This document shows, in pieces, positions 6,390-14,283 of a DNA stretch of 40,616 nt. This DNA comes from Flammeovirgaceae bacterium UBA2366. Lineage in GTDB: Bacteria > Bacteroidota > Bacteroidia > Cytophagales > Cyclobacteriaceae. The position numbers and the translations under genes are program-made. Location of the stretch: positions 1 through 40,616 of the forward strand of contig DDTK01000006.1 of assembly GCA_002344065.1 (NCBI GenBank). The letters are read 5' to 3'. Numbering within the stretch: position 1 is the stretch's first letter; every line of letters starts with the position of its first letter. The notes below the pieces were generated by a model, which had not been told where the DNA came from, made no database searches, and saw only the letters and a list, made by a program, of their open reading frames with translations.

Positions 6390-7652
6390 TTATTGAATGG
6401 TTTCCCGGGTAATTTCTGAAACGTTCTTACAGCCTGCCAAACCCATGGTAAGTTCAAAGTCGGTCATGAAATTGCGCAAAACTTCATACACACCTTCTTC
6501 ACCGGCAAGGGCTAATCCATAAACATAGGGTCGGCCTATGCAAACAGCTCTTGCGCCTAAGGCAAGCGCTTTAAATATATCAGCCCCACCACGCACTCCA
6601 CTATCCAGCAGTATCGGAATTTTTTCATTCACGGTTTCAACAATCGCAGGTAACGCTTCAAATGTAGAAATGGAACCATCTACCTGCCGGCCACCATGAT
6701 TGGAAACCAGGATTCCATCCATACCAAAATCCAATGCTTTACGCGCATCATCGGGATGTAGAATTCCTTTTAATATTATGGGTAATTTAGTTTGCTCCCG
6801 AAGAAACTTTAAATCACCCCAGGTGGTGCATGGATTGGAGTAAATGCTGGTAAATTGTTGCACCGCCCTCACCGGAAGACCTGAACGAAGTTTTTTAAAG
6901 AATCCATTTCCAGGATATCGGTTTACCATACTTACCAATCCCAGTATGGCCTGCCATGAAATTTCACGCTTCGCTTTTTCGCCAGTCGCGGGTTCATCCA
7001 TCAATTTTTTAAAAACAGGGTCAGAAGTATATTGAGCAATACCTTTGCCCTCCAGAAAGGGTAAGTACGCAATGTCAAGATCACGAGTTCGCCAGCCTAA
7101 CATGGTAGTATCCAACGTAACCACTATCGCTTTGCAACCACAACGTTCAGCGCGGTGTACAAAACTGGCAACCAGTTCATTCGATTTACTCCAATACAAC
7201 TGAAACCAACGCGGTGCTCCACCCATCGCTTCTGCTACCTCTTCCATCGGTCGCGATGCCTGATTGGAAAAAATATAGGGCACACCTAACTGAGCAGCAG
7301 CCCGGCCAACAGCAACATCGGCTTCTGCATGTGCCATCTCTAAAACACCGATTGGCGATAACAAAAAAGGAGCGGGCAAGGTCTGGCCAAATAATTCAAT
7401 TCGGGTATCACGCTCACCCACATTTTTGAGCATGCGCGGAATAATTTTATATTTTTCAAATGCTTCACGATTAGCCCGCATAGTACTTTCAGTTCCTGCA
7501 CCTCCGGCAATGTAAGCGAACGCCTTTGGCGACATCACCTGCCGTGCCGCCTCCTCAAGCTTTTGAATGTCAATTTTTACTTTCGGTGTTTTACCCCAAA
7601 AACCATTCAGGTATATTTTCTTTTGCCAGTCAATAGCTGAAAACGAATTCAT
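6390..7652 (-). CDS. FMN-dependent alpha-hydroxy-acid dehydrogenase/oxidase (lactate oxidase-like)
   Basis: A 420-aa TIM-barrel flavoprotein of the lactate oxidase / glycolate oxidase / L-lactate dehydrogenase family. Seen in order: YIAGGAGTESTMRANREAF (substrate-binding Tyr), PFLLSPIGVLEMAHAEADVAVGRAA, WFQLYWSKSN, VTLDTTMLGWRTRDLD, KGILHPDDARKALDFGMDGILVSNHGGRQVDGS with catalytic His319, and LLDSGVRGGADIFKALALGARAVCIGRPYVYGLA, which binds the FMN phosphate. The length and the extended loop 4 resemble lactate 2-monooxygenase and LldD-like proteins. It should oxidise a short 2-hydroxy acid such as L-lactate; the electron acceptor cannot be read from sequence. It is the first gene of the minus-strand operon and faces away from cinA across a palindromic intergenic region. 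Confidence 0.88.
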   Translation of the reverse strand: MNSFSAIDWQKKIYLNGFWGKTPKVKIDIQKLEEAARQVMSPKAFAYIAGGAGTESTMRANREAFEKYKIIPRMLKNVGERDTRIELFGQTLPAPFLLSPIGVLEMAHAEADVAVGRAAAQLGVPYIFSNQASRPMEEVAEAMGGAPRWFQLYWSKSNELVASFVHRAERCGCKAIVVTLDTTMLGWRTRDLDIAYLPFLEGKGIAQYTSDPVFKKLMDEPATGEKAKREISWQAILGLVSMVNRYPGNGFFKKLRSGLPVRAVQQFTSIYSNPCTTWGDLKFLREQTKLPIILKGILHPDDARKALDFGMDGILVSNHGGRQVDGSISTFEALPAIVETVNEKIPILLDSGVRGGADIFKALALGARAVCIGRPYVYGLALAGEEGVYEVLRNFMTDFELTMGLAGCKNVSEITRETIQ

Positions 7653-7719
7653 AGGCTGAATTTTATATCAAAATATACGGAATCATGATAACAAAGTATC
7701 CATTATTTAAATTTTATAC

Positions 7720-7849
7720 GATAGTCAGCAAAGATACCTAAACGTCATACCGGCCCCCGAGCCGGCATCCCATTCTTAGTATTGAGATCGCAGGTCAACG
7801 CCAGCGAAGACCTTTAGAAAAGGGCTAAGTGGTATCTTTGCGGACTATC
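7720..7849. promoter_or_regulatory. Palindromic intergenic region with divergent -7-like boxes
   Basis: GATAGTCAGCAAAGATACC (7720-7738) is inverted at 7831-7849 with one mismatch (18 of 19). Each arm holds TATCTTTG, a match to the TAnnTTTG -7 box, one pointing to the FMN dehydrogenase (7736 to 7729) and one to cinA (7833-7840). Inside lies a CCGGC/GCCGG hairpin (7750-7765). Clear -33 boxes are not evident. The arms could be promoters, an operator, or the ends of a small repeat element. Confidence 0.5.
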
Positions 7850-7885
7850 CGAATTTTATGTCATATTTGAGGCTGATCTGTCTTT

Positions 7886-9139
7886 ATGAAGAAAATTTAT
7901 GCCGAGATACTCGCCATTGGCGATGAACTCTTATACGGCCAAACCCTTGACACCAACTCACACTGGATAAGTGGAGAACTCGACAAAGCTGGAATAAAAG
8001 TAATTCGAAGAACAACAGTTGGTGATCTTGAACAGGATATTCTTACTGCTTTTGCGGAAGCTGAAACCCGCGCTGATATTATTTTGATTACGGGTGGTCT
8101 TGGGCCAACAAGTGACGATCTCACAAAACCATGTTTATGTAAATACTTCAACTGCGGACTACAAATAAATGAAGAAGCCTTAGCTGAAATTACACAATTC
8201 TTTAAAAGCAGAGGTCGTGAACTTACCGAACTCAACCGGCAACAGGCAGCATTGCCAACAGCGTGTACAAAAATTACCAACACTATTGGTACCGCACCCG
8301 GAATGTGGTTTAGCAAAGGAGATAAGATTTTTATGTCGATGCCTGGTGTGCCGCATGAAATGAAAAAAATGATGACCGAGAGCGTTATTCCTAAACTGTT
8401 AGAAAAATTTAAAACACCCATCATCCATCATCAAATTATTAAAACCGTAGGCATTGGTGAATCCTTTCTGGCCGATAAAATTTCCGAATGGGAAAAATCA
8501 TTGCCGGGTCATTTGAAGCTAGCCTACCTGCCAAGTTTAGGTGAGGTAAAACTCAGACTTACCGGAATGGGATCTTCATTGGATGATCTAAAACATGATA
8601 TTGCAGATCAAATTAATAAACTGAAACCACTAGCCGGTGATTATATTTATGGTTATGGCGAAGATGCCCTTGAATTTGTGGTTGGTCAACTGCTGCGTGA
8701 GAGAAGACTAACCATATCCGTAGCAGAAAGCTGTACAGGAGGCTATCTCTCCCACCTCATAACATCCATACCCGGTAGTTCCGATTATTTTCTGGGAAGT
8801 ATAATTCCCTATGCCTATGAAATCAAAATGCGGCAACTTGGTGTAAAGCCTGAAACACTGGAAAAATATGGAGCTGTTAGTGAACCCACTATTATTGAAA
8901 TGGCCAATATTGTGCGCGCCAAATTTAACGCGGATATAGGTGTGGCCACCAGCGGCATTGCAGGACCCGGTGGCGCAACACCCGAAAAACCTGTGGGCAC
9001 GGTTTGGATTGCTTATTCTGATAAGCACCAAACAGTTACCCGTAAACTTCAGCTTTCCAAAGACCGGATGATCAATATCCGCATGGCATCTATGGCTGTT
9101 CTTAACCTGATCCGGTTAAGTTTACCTCCAAAGTCCTAA
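7886..9139 (+). CDS. cinA: CinA: competence/damage-inducible protein with NMN deamidase domain
   Basis: A 417-aa two-domain protein. Residues about 1-170 form the MoCF/MoaB-like domain (EILAIGDELLYGQTLDTNSHWIS, ITGGLGPTSDDLTK, GTAPGMWF, MPGVPHEMKKMM), which in characterised CinA proteins has ADP-ribose pyrophosphatase activity. After a linker domain, residues about 255-415 form the PncC nicotinamide-nucleotide amidase domain (VAESCTGGYLSHLITSIPGSSDYFLGSI, GVATSGIAGPGGATPEKPVGTVWIAY) with the catalytic Ser in AESCTGG. PncC deamidates NMN for NAD recycling. Start ATG at 7886, about 40 bases after a TATCTTTG promoter-like box. It precedes the NAD-linked hydrogenase operon by 120 bases; co-transcription is possible but not shown. 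Confidence 0.95.
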   Translation: MKKIYAEILAIGDELLYGQTLDTNSHWISGELDKAGIKVIRRTTVGDLEQDILTAFAEAETRADIILITGGLGPTSDDLTKPCLCKYFNCGLQINEEALAEITQFFKSRGRELTELNRQQAALPTACTKITNTIGTAPGMWFSKGDKIFMSMPGVPHEMKKMMTESVIPKLLEKFKTPIIHHQIIKTVGIGESFLADKISEWEKSLPGHLKLAYLPSLGEVKLRLTGMGSSLDDLKHDIADQINKLKPLAGDYIYGYGEDALEFVVGQLLRERRLTISVAESCTGGYLSHLITSIPGSSDYFLGSIIPYAYEIKMRQLGVKPETLEKYGAVSEPTIIEMANIVRAKFNADIGVATSGIAGPGGATPEKPVGTVWIAYSDKHQTVTRKLQLSKDRMINIRMASMAVLNLIRLSLPPKS

Positions 9140-9234
9140 ATGATTTTCTCAGGTTTTAGATGAGATAAATATTAGCTTTTGGAAATCGTTTGCATGACTT
9201 TTATCATTCATAATTAATTCCGGAATGCACAATT

Positions 9235-9260
9235 TAAACAGCCTGTAAACCGGCTGTTTA
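9235..9260 (+). promoter_or_regulatory. Perfect hairpin abutting the hoxF start codon
   Basis: TAAACAGCC (9235-9243) and GGCTGTTTA (9252-9260) are perfect inverse copies around an 8-base loop. The last A is the first base of the hoxF ATG. The stem occupies the place where a ribosome binding site would be and none is evident outside it. It could control translation, or be a dyad operator; both are inference. Confidence 0.55.
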
Positions 9261-11029
9261 TGAGCACCGATGTTCATCAAAATTTTTTCGTAGTAGATCC
9301 TGAACGCTCCCAATTGCTATCAGCATTATGGCAGCACCAACTTCAGGATCGTCATATTTCCCGTGAGGCCATTAAACGTTTGGCTGAAAAATACCAGCTT
9401 TCAGAAATTGAGATTGAAGGAGTCGTCTCCTTTTATCACTTTTTCCATCTGAAACCAGCAGGTAAACACACTATTTATCTCAATAAAAGTATTACTGCTG
9501 AACTCAAGGGATTTGAGCGCATACGCGAAACGTTCGAACGTGAAACGGGAGCACGCTTAGGGTTTACAGACCCCAGCGGTACGTTTGGTTTATTTGCTAC
9601 ACCCTGTATAGGATTGAGCGACCACGAGCCTGCTGCTCTTATTGACTTCTATCCCTTTACTAACCTTAATGCACTAAAAGTAAAGGATATCATTAATAAA
9701 CTGAAGGAAGGAAACTCCGCTGCTGAAATCTGTGATATTCCGCAGGAGAATATCCGCTATACACCAGCTAACAATCGAACGATATTTTTTGCACCTTATA
9801 CACGAGGGGAGGCCATTGCAAAATTGGCGACCTTGAAACAAGATGGCGTGCTGGAGCAATTAAAACGTTCAGAACTTTCCGGTAGGGGTGGCGCCTTCTT
9901 TCCCACCTGGAAAAAGTGGGACACCTGCAGGAGCTATGCCACCTCACCTAAATTTATTATCTGCAATGCCGATGAAGGAGAACCCGGAACATTCAAAGAC
10001 AGGGTATTATTAAGCAATCAACCTGGCTCAGTAATAGAAGGAATGATCGCGGCCGCCTACACAGTAGGCGCATCGTATGGCATGATCTACCTGCGCGGGG
10101 AGTACCGTTGGCTGGCGAAAAAGCTGGAAGAGGAAATTGAAGCATTTCATGCACAGGGCTTACTTGGAAAATCCATTGCCGGAATTGAGGGTTTTGATTT
10201 TGATATCCGCCTGGAGTTAGGTGCGGGCGCCTACGTTTGTGGAGAAGAAACCGCCCTGCTGGAATCCATGGAGGGAAAACGGGGAGAACCCCGAACAAAA
10301 TGGTTTTATCCCGTAGAAAAAGGCTACTTGCAATTACCTACTGTAGTCAACAACGTTGAGACTTTTGCAGCCGTGTCGCGCATCCTTCAGCTTGGCGCTG
10401 ATGAATACCTGAAACGCGGCATCCCAGGCTCACCCGGTACAAAACTCATTAGCATTTCTGGCGATTGTGAACGTCCCGGTATTTATGAAATTGAATGGGG
10501 TCTTACCATAGCAGAGTTACTGGAATTATGTGGTGGTAAAGATCCATACTTTATCCAGGTAAGCGGCCCCTCCGGTGAGCCTATTTCCATAAAAGAAAAA
10601 TTCAGGCGTATCTCTATGCTTGACCTGAAGGATCAAAAAGATATACGGTGCGGAGGATCCTTCATGATCTTCAACAGCGAACGCGATATCGTGCACATCC
10701 TCATGAATTTCTCCGAATTCTTTAAACATGAATCGTGTGGTGTATGTACGCCCTGCCGGGCCGGCAATTTCATCATTCAACGAAAGCTGGAGCGTCTGCA
10801 AAATGGATTGGCAGACATGAATGACCTGAAGGAATTAAAAAGTTGGGGAAACCTGATGAAAACAACGAGTCGTTGTGGCTTGGGTAAAACTGCCACCAAT
10901 TCAATTATCCAATCGTTGGAGAAATTTGATGACTACTTTACCGGACGCTTTGCGAAAACGGATAACAGCATTATCAGAAAATTTAATCACCAGTTGGCCG
11001 TGGCCGACTATGAACGCTATAAACCCTGA
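9260..11029 (+). CDS. hoxF: NAD-reducing hydrogenase diaphorase subunit HoxF (NuoE-NuoF-like)
   Basis: The 589-aa flavin subunit exchanges electrons with NAD(H) in the cytoplasmic bidirectional hydrogenase. Residues about 1-150 are a NuoE/HoxE-like thioredoxin-fold domain (EIEGVVSFYHFFHLKPAGKH, FATPCIGLSDHEPAALI) that keeps only Cys116 of the usual four [2Fe-2S] ligands. Residues about 190-560 are NuoF-like: GRGGAFFPTWKKW, CNADEGEPGTFKDR, GAGAYVCGEETALLESMEGKRGEPR and PTVVNNVETF for FMN and NADH. A [4Fe-4S] cluster is ligated by Cys493, Cys496, Cys499 (CGVCTPC) and Cys539. First gene of the hox operon; the next gene starts four bases after its stop. This domain layout matches the soluble hydrogenase type (group 3d), which lacks a separate HoxE. 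Confidence 0.95.
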   Translation: MSTDVHQNFFVVDPERSQLLSALWQHQLQDRHISREAIKRLAEKYQLSEIEIEGVVSFYHFFHLKPAGKHTIYLNKSITAELKGFERIRETFERETGARLGFTDPSGTFGLFATPCIGLSDHEPAALIDFYPFTNLNALKVKDIINKLKEGNSAAEICDIPQENIRYTPANNRTIFFAPYTRGEAIAKLATLKQDGVLEQLKRSELSGRGGAFFPTWKKWDTCRSYATSPKFIICNADEGEPGTFKDRVLLSNQPGSVIEGMIAAAYTVGASYGMIYLRGEYRWLAKKLEEEIEAFHAQGLLGKSIAGIEGFDFDIRLELGAGAYVCGEETALLESMEGKRGEPRTKWFYPVEKGYLQLPTVVNNVETFAAVSRILQLGADEYLKRGIPGSPGTKLISISGDCERPGIYEIEWGLTIAELLELCGGKDPYFIQVSGPSGEPISIKEKFRRISMLDLKDQKDIRCGGSFMIFNSERDIVHILMNFSEFFKHESCGVCTPCRAGNFIIQRKLERLQNGLADMNDLKELKSWGNLMKTTSRCGLGKTATNSIIQSLEKFDDYFTGRFAKTDNSIIRKFNHQLAVADYERYKP

Positions 11030-11033
11030 TCCC

Positions 11034-12302
11034 ATGGCAACTTGTTCATTTTGGATTGACGGAAAAAAATATGAAGCTGAAGAAGGTACTAACCTGATTG
11101 ACGCAGCGAAAGAAAACGGTGTGTTTATTCCATCACTCTGCTACTTCCGGCACATTGACCCTCCTCTGGGTACCTGTCGCACGTGTACATGTAAAATTAA
11201 TGGTCGGAATGACCCGGCTTGTACTGCCTACATACATGAAGGGTTGCAGGTGGAAGTAAATACCCCGGAATTGGTAGACATGCGAAAAGCATTGGTTGAA
11301 ATGATGTTTTCGGAAGGTAATCACTTTTGCCCCGCTTGCGAAAAAAGTGGTAACTGCAATTTGCAACACATGGGGTATGAACTGGGTATATCCGTAACGC
11401 GCTTCCCACACCTGTTTAAAGATCACTTGATTGATTACCAACCCAAGCGCATGATCATGGAACACAACCGGTGCATTAAATGCAAGCGCTGTATTGAAGA
11501 GGTACTAACAACGGATGAAAAGCGGGTGTTCATGTCTCTTAACAGAGGTAATGAAACCATGATAGGCATTGACTACGAACAGGAAGCCAGGCTTACCGAT
11601 GAGCAAGCTGTAAATGCCATGAACATCTGTCCTACCGGGGCTATAATCGTTCGTGGTAAAAGTATGGCTAAACCTTTTGGTGAGCGGGCATTCGACATGG
11701 TATCAGCGCAAAAGCAATTCAAGCACAACATTCTGGAAAAACCAAACAAAGGAAACTTCGAAAAGAAAACCATTGCCACCGTTTCGCTGGCCGGTTGCTT
11801 CGGCTGCCATATGTCCATGCTGGATATTGACGAAGAAATCATGGATATCGCAGAGCTGGTTTCCTTTAATAAATCACCGCTAACCGATATCAAAAATTTC
11901 ACACAGCGTTGTCACCTGGGAATAGTAGAAGGCGGTTGCTGCAACACCGAGAATATTGAAACACTAAAAAAATTCAGGGAGATGTGCGATATCCTTGTGG
12001 TGATGGGTGAATGTGCCGTGTGGGGCGGATTACCCGCCATGAGAAATACCATTCCGTTAGGTGAATGTCTGGAAGAAGCCTATTTGAATTGTGTTACCAG
12101 CGAACAAGGCGAGAATACAGTTCCCTATCACGAAGACCTTCCTAAAATTCTGGATCGCATTTATTCCTGCAACGAAATTGTAAAAGTAGATTATATGATA
12201 CCGGGGTGCCCGCCAACAGCAACACACATCTGGAAAGTAGTGAAGAGTTTGTTGTGGGGTGAGGATTATTCTCTGCTGTATTCTGAATTTAAGTACGACT
12301 AA
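11034..12302 (+). CDS. hoxUY: HoxU-HoxY fusion: electron-transfer subunit joined to hydrogenase small subunit
   Basis: One uninterrupted 422-aa reading frame. Residues about 1-230 are HoxU: a [2Fe-2S] site with Cys36, Cys48, Cys51, Cys63; a NuoG-type His/Cys segment (GNHFCPACEKSGNCNLQ); and NRCIKCKRCIEE plus NICPTGAI for a [4Fe-4S] cluster. After a short linker, residues about 245-422 are HoxY, the NiFe small subunit: Cys255 and Cys258 (AGCFGCHMSMLD), Cys327 (GECAVWGG) and Cys392 (PGCPPTATHIWK) for the proximal cluster. An extra pair, Cys302-Cys303 (EGGCCNTEN), is unusual. HoxU and HoxY are separate proteins in the well-studied enzymes. Start: ATG 11034 preferred; an in-frame ATG at 11010 overlaps hoxF. 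The hoxH start follows one base after its stop. Confidence 0.93.
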   Translation: MATCSFWIDGKKYEAEEGTNLIDAAKENGVFIPSLCYFRHIDPPLGTCRTCTCKINGRNDPACTAYIHEGLQVEVNTPELVDMRKALVEMMFSEGNHFCPACEKSGNCNLQHMGYELGISVTRFPHLFKDHLIDYQPKRMIMEHNRCIKCKRCIEEVLTTDEKRVFMSLNRGNETMIGIDYEQEARLTDEQAVNAMNICPTGAIIVRGKSMAKPFGERAFDMVSAQKQFKHNILEKPNKGNFEKKTIATVSLAGCFGCHMSMLDIDEEIMDIAELVSFNKSPLTDIKNFTQRCHLGIVEGGCCNTENIETLKKFREMCDILVVMGECAVWGGLPAMRNTIPLGECLEEAYLNCVTSEQGENTVPYHEDLPKILDRIYSCNEIVKVDYMIPGCPPTATHIWKVVKSLLWGEDYSLLYSEFKYD

Positions 12303-12303
12303 C

Positions 12304-13755
12304 ATGAAGAAAAAAGTAATCATAGATCCGGTTACGCGTGTGGAAGGACACGGTCGTGTAACCATTCACCTGGATGAATATGGAAAAGTGGAGGATTCAT
12401 TCTTTCATATCGTTGAGTTCAGGGGGTTTGAGCGCTTCATCCAGGGCCGCCCCTATTGGGAAGCGCCCGTATTAGTTCAACGCTTGTGTGGTATTTGCCC
12501 GGTAAGCCATCACCTGGCCGCGGCAAAAGCCATTGATCAGCTGGTAGGTATTGATCCAGAAGATCTAAGTCCTGCAGCTTATAAACTAAGAAAGCTTTTG
12601 CATTACGGACAAATATTTCAGTCGCATGCGCTTCACTTCTTCTATCTCGCCTCCCCTGATCTTTTGTTTGGCACTGATGCCCCGGTAGAAAAACGAAATG
12701 TATTTGCCGTAGCGATCGAGAACAAAGACCTGGCTCGCAAAGGTATACTCATGCGAAAATTTGGTCAGGAGGTCATCCGGGCAATTGCAGGCAAAAAAAT
12801 ACACGGGGTGGCTGCTGTTCCCGGGGGCATGCATAAAGTTTTTGATCCTGAGGAACGTGATTATTTCCTGAACGGAAAAGATATTCCCACTATCAAAACG
12901 ATGCTGGAATGGTCACTTGAAACAATTGAATTCATTAAGGCTTACTTCGAAAAAAATAGATCCATGCTCGATTCATTCGCCACTTTTCCCTCCGGGCATA
13001 TGGGCATGGTGAATGAGCTGGGTAATATGGAGCTTTATCACGGTAAGTTAAGAGCCATTGACAGTGTGGGTAATATCACCTTACCGGATGTTTCTACCAA
13101 CGACTACCAAAAATACTTTCTGGAAGGTGTAGAGCGCTGGTCGTACATGAAATTTCCTTACCTGAAAGAAATTGGTCGGGAAAAAGGCTGGAACAGGGTT
13201 GGGCCACTGGCGCGGATAAATATATGCAGTGCCATTCCTACACCATTGGCCGAAAAAGAGCGGCAGGCTTTTGTTGCCTTTACAGGAAAGAAAGTAAACA
13301 ACAGCACGCTGTACTCACATTGGGCAAGGTTAATTGAACTTTTACATTGTGCTGAGGTAATGGATGAACTATTGCATGATGATGAGATACTAAGTGATGA
13401 CCTGGTGCGTGAAGGCACCAAACGAATGGAGGGCATAGGCATTATTGAAGCACCCCGTGGCACACTTACCCACCACTACCAGGTAGACGATAAAGGCATG
13501 ATTACCCGGTGTAATCTAATTGTATCAACCACCCATAACAACGAAGCCATGAACAAAGCTGTTCGCTGGGTGGCCAACAATGTAATCAGTCAGAAAGGAA
13601 CTATTACGGATAGCATGCTTAACCAGGTTGAAGTAGCCATACGGGCTTACGATCCTTGCTTGAGTTGTGCCACACAGGCACTTGGACAAATGTCATTACA
13701 GGTACAAGTGTATAATAAGAAAGGAGAACTGATCAATGAACACATTAAAAACTAA
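12304..13755 (+). CDS. hoxH: NAD-reducing [NiFe] hydrogenase large subunit HoxH
   Basis: The 483-aa catalytic subunit holds the NiFe(CN)2CO centre that splits or makes H2. Start at ATG 12304 (MKKKVIIDPVTRVEGHGRV), one base after the hoxUY stop. Nickel ligands are Cys62 and Cys65 in RLCGICPVSHH (L1 motif) and Cys452 and Cys455 in DPCLSCATQ (L2 motif). In most relatives the last motif is DPCxxCxxH; here residue 458 is Gln (codon CAG). The 25 residues after it (ALGQMSLQVQVYNKK...) are the C-terminal extension normally removed by the HoxW protease. Other conserved parts: the RVEGH motif, VPGGMHKVFD and PRGTLTHHYQVD. It forms the hydrogenase module with the HoxY half of the preceding protein. Its last 20 bases overlap hoxW. 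Confidence 0.95.
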   Translation: MKKKVIIDPVTRVEGHGRVTIHLDEYGKVEDSFFHIVEFRGFERFIQGRPYWEAPVLVQRLCGICPVSHHLAAAKAIDQLVGIDPEDLSPAAYKLRKLLHYGQIFQSHALHFFYLASPDLLFGTDAPVEKRNVFAVAIENKDLARKGILMRKFGQEVIRAIAGKKIHGVAAVPGGMHKVFDPEERDYFLNGKDIPTIKTMLEWSLETIEFIKAYFEKNRSMLDSFATFPSGHMGMVNELGNMELYHGKLRAIDSVGNITLPDVSTNDYQKYFLEGVERWSYMKFPYLKEIGREKGWNRVGPLARINICSAIPTPLAEKERQAFVAFTGKKVNNSTLYSHWARLIELLHCAEVMDELLHDDEILSDDLVREGTKRMEGIGIIEAPRGTLTHHYQVDDKGMITRCNLIVSTTHNNEAMNKAVRWVANNVISQKGTITDSMLNQVEVAIRAYDPCLSCATQALGQMSLQVQVYNKKGELINEHIKN

Positions 13756-14206
13756 CAAAACATTGCTGATCGGCATTGGTAACTATGGCCGTTCCGATGA
13801 TGCACTCGGGTGGAAATTCATTGACACTTTTGTATCACATGATGATTTATTTGATTTCGAATATCGTTACCAGCTCCAAATTGAAGATGCTGATCTGATA
13901 AGCCAATATGATCATGTAATTTTCGTAGACGCTTCGCGTGAACAATATCGCAATGGATTTTCTTTTCATGTTTGTGAGCCGTCTCCCTCCTCCTCCTTCA
14001 CCACCCATGAACTGAAACCAGAAATGGTGTTGTGGCTAACCTGGGACTTGTTTGGAAAAAAACCGAAAGCACACACCATGGCCATTAGCGGAAAGCAGTG
14101 GGGGTTACAACATGGCTTAAGCAGAAAAGCGCAGGAGAATTTCAATAAGGCAGTAACCTATTTTATTGCATATATCAATAAACTTGAGCAGGTGCCCGTT
14201 TCATAA
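13736..14206 (+). CDS. hoxW: Hydrogenase maturation endopeptidase (HoxW-type, M52 family)
   Basis: The 156-aa protease should cut the C-terminal extension of HoxH after nickel insertion. It has the family start LLIGIGNYGRSDDALGWKFID with the first metal-binding acidic position, YQLQIEDADLISQYDHVIFVDAS with the central Asp, and a His near FTTHELKPEMVLWL. The start overlaps the hoxH end by 20 bases, which points to translational coupling. It is the only maturation gene in this operon; hypABCDEF must be elsewhere if the enzyme is active. Length is normal for the family. A strong bidirectional terminator follows. Confidence 0.87.
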   Translation: MNTLKTNKTLLIGIGNYGRSDDALGWKFIDTFVSHDDLFDFEYRYQLQIEDADLISQYDHVIFVDASREQYRNGFSFHVCEPSPSSSFTTHELKPEMVLWLTWDLFGKKPKAHTMAISGKQWGLQHGLSRKAQENFNKAVTYFIAYINKLEQVPVS

Positions 14207-14233
14207 ATTCATTGGCAATTCTTCTTCCTTAAA

Positions 14234-14265
14234 AAGAAAAGCCGGACAAATGCCCGGCTTTTCTT
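14234..14265. terminator. Bidirectional intrinsic terminator between hoxW and ppdK
   Basis: AAGAAAAGCCGG (14234-14245) and CCGGCTTTTCTT (14254-14265) form a perfect 12-bp stem around an 8-base loop, with A-rich and T-rich outer ends. It ends the hox operon on the plus strand and ppdK on the minus strand, which converge here. Confidence 0.88.
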
Positions 14266-14283
14266 ATGTAATGCTAACTTCTA

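Noticed and set aside
10875..11033. N-terminal extension of the HoxUY frame
   Set aside because: It overlaps the conserved end of hoxF, and homology to HoxU begins at the ATG at 11034.
11697..12302. Separate hoxY starting at the internal ATG 11697
   Set aside because: No clear ribosome binding site or stop separates it from the HoxU half; the frame is continuous, so a fusion is the simpler reading.
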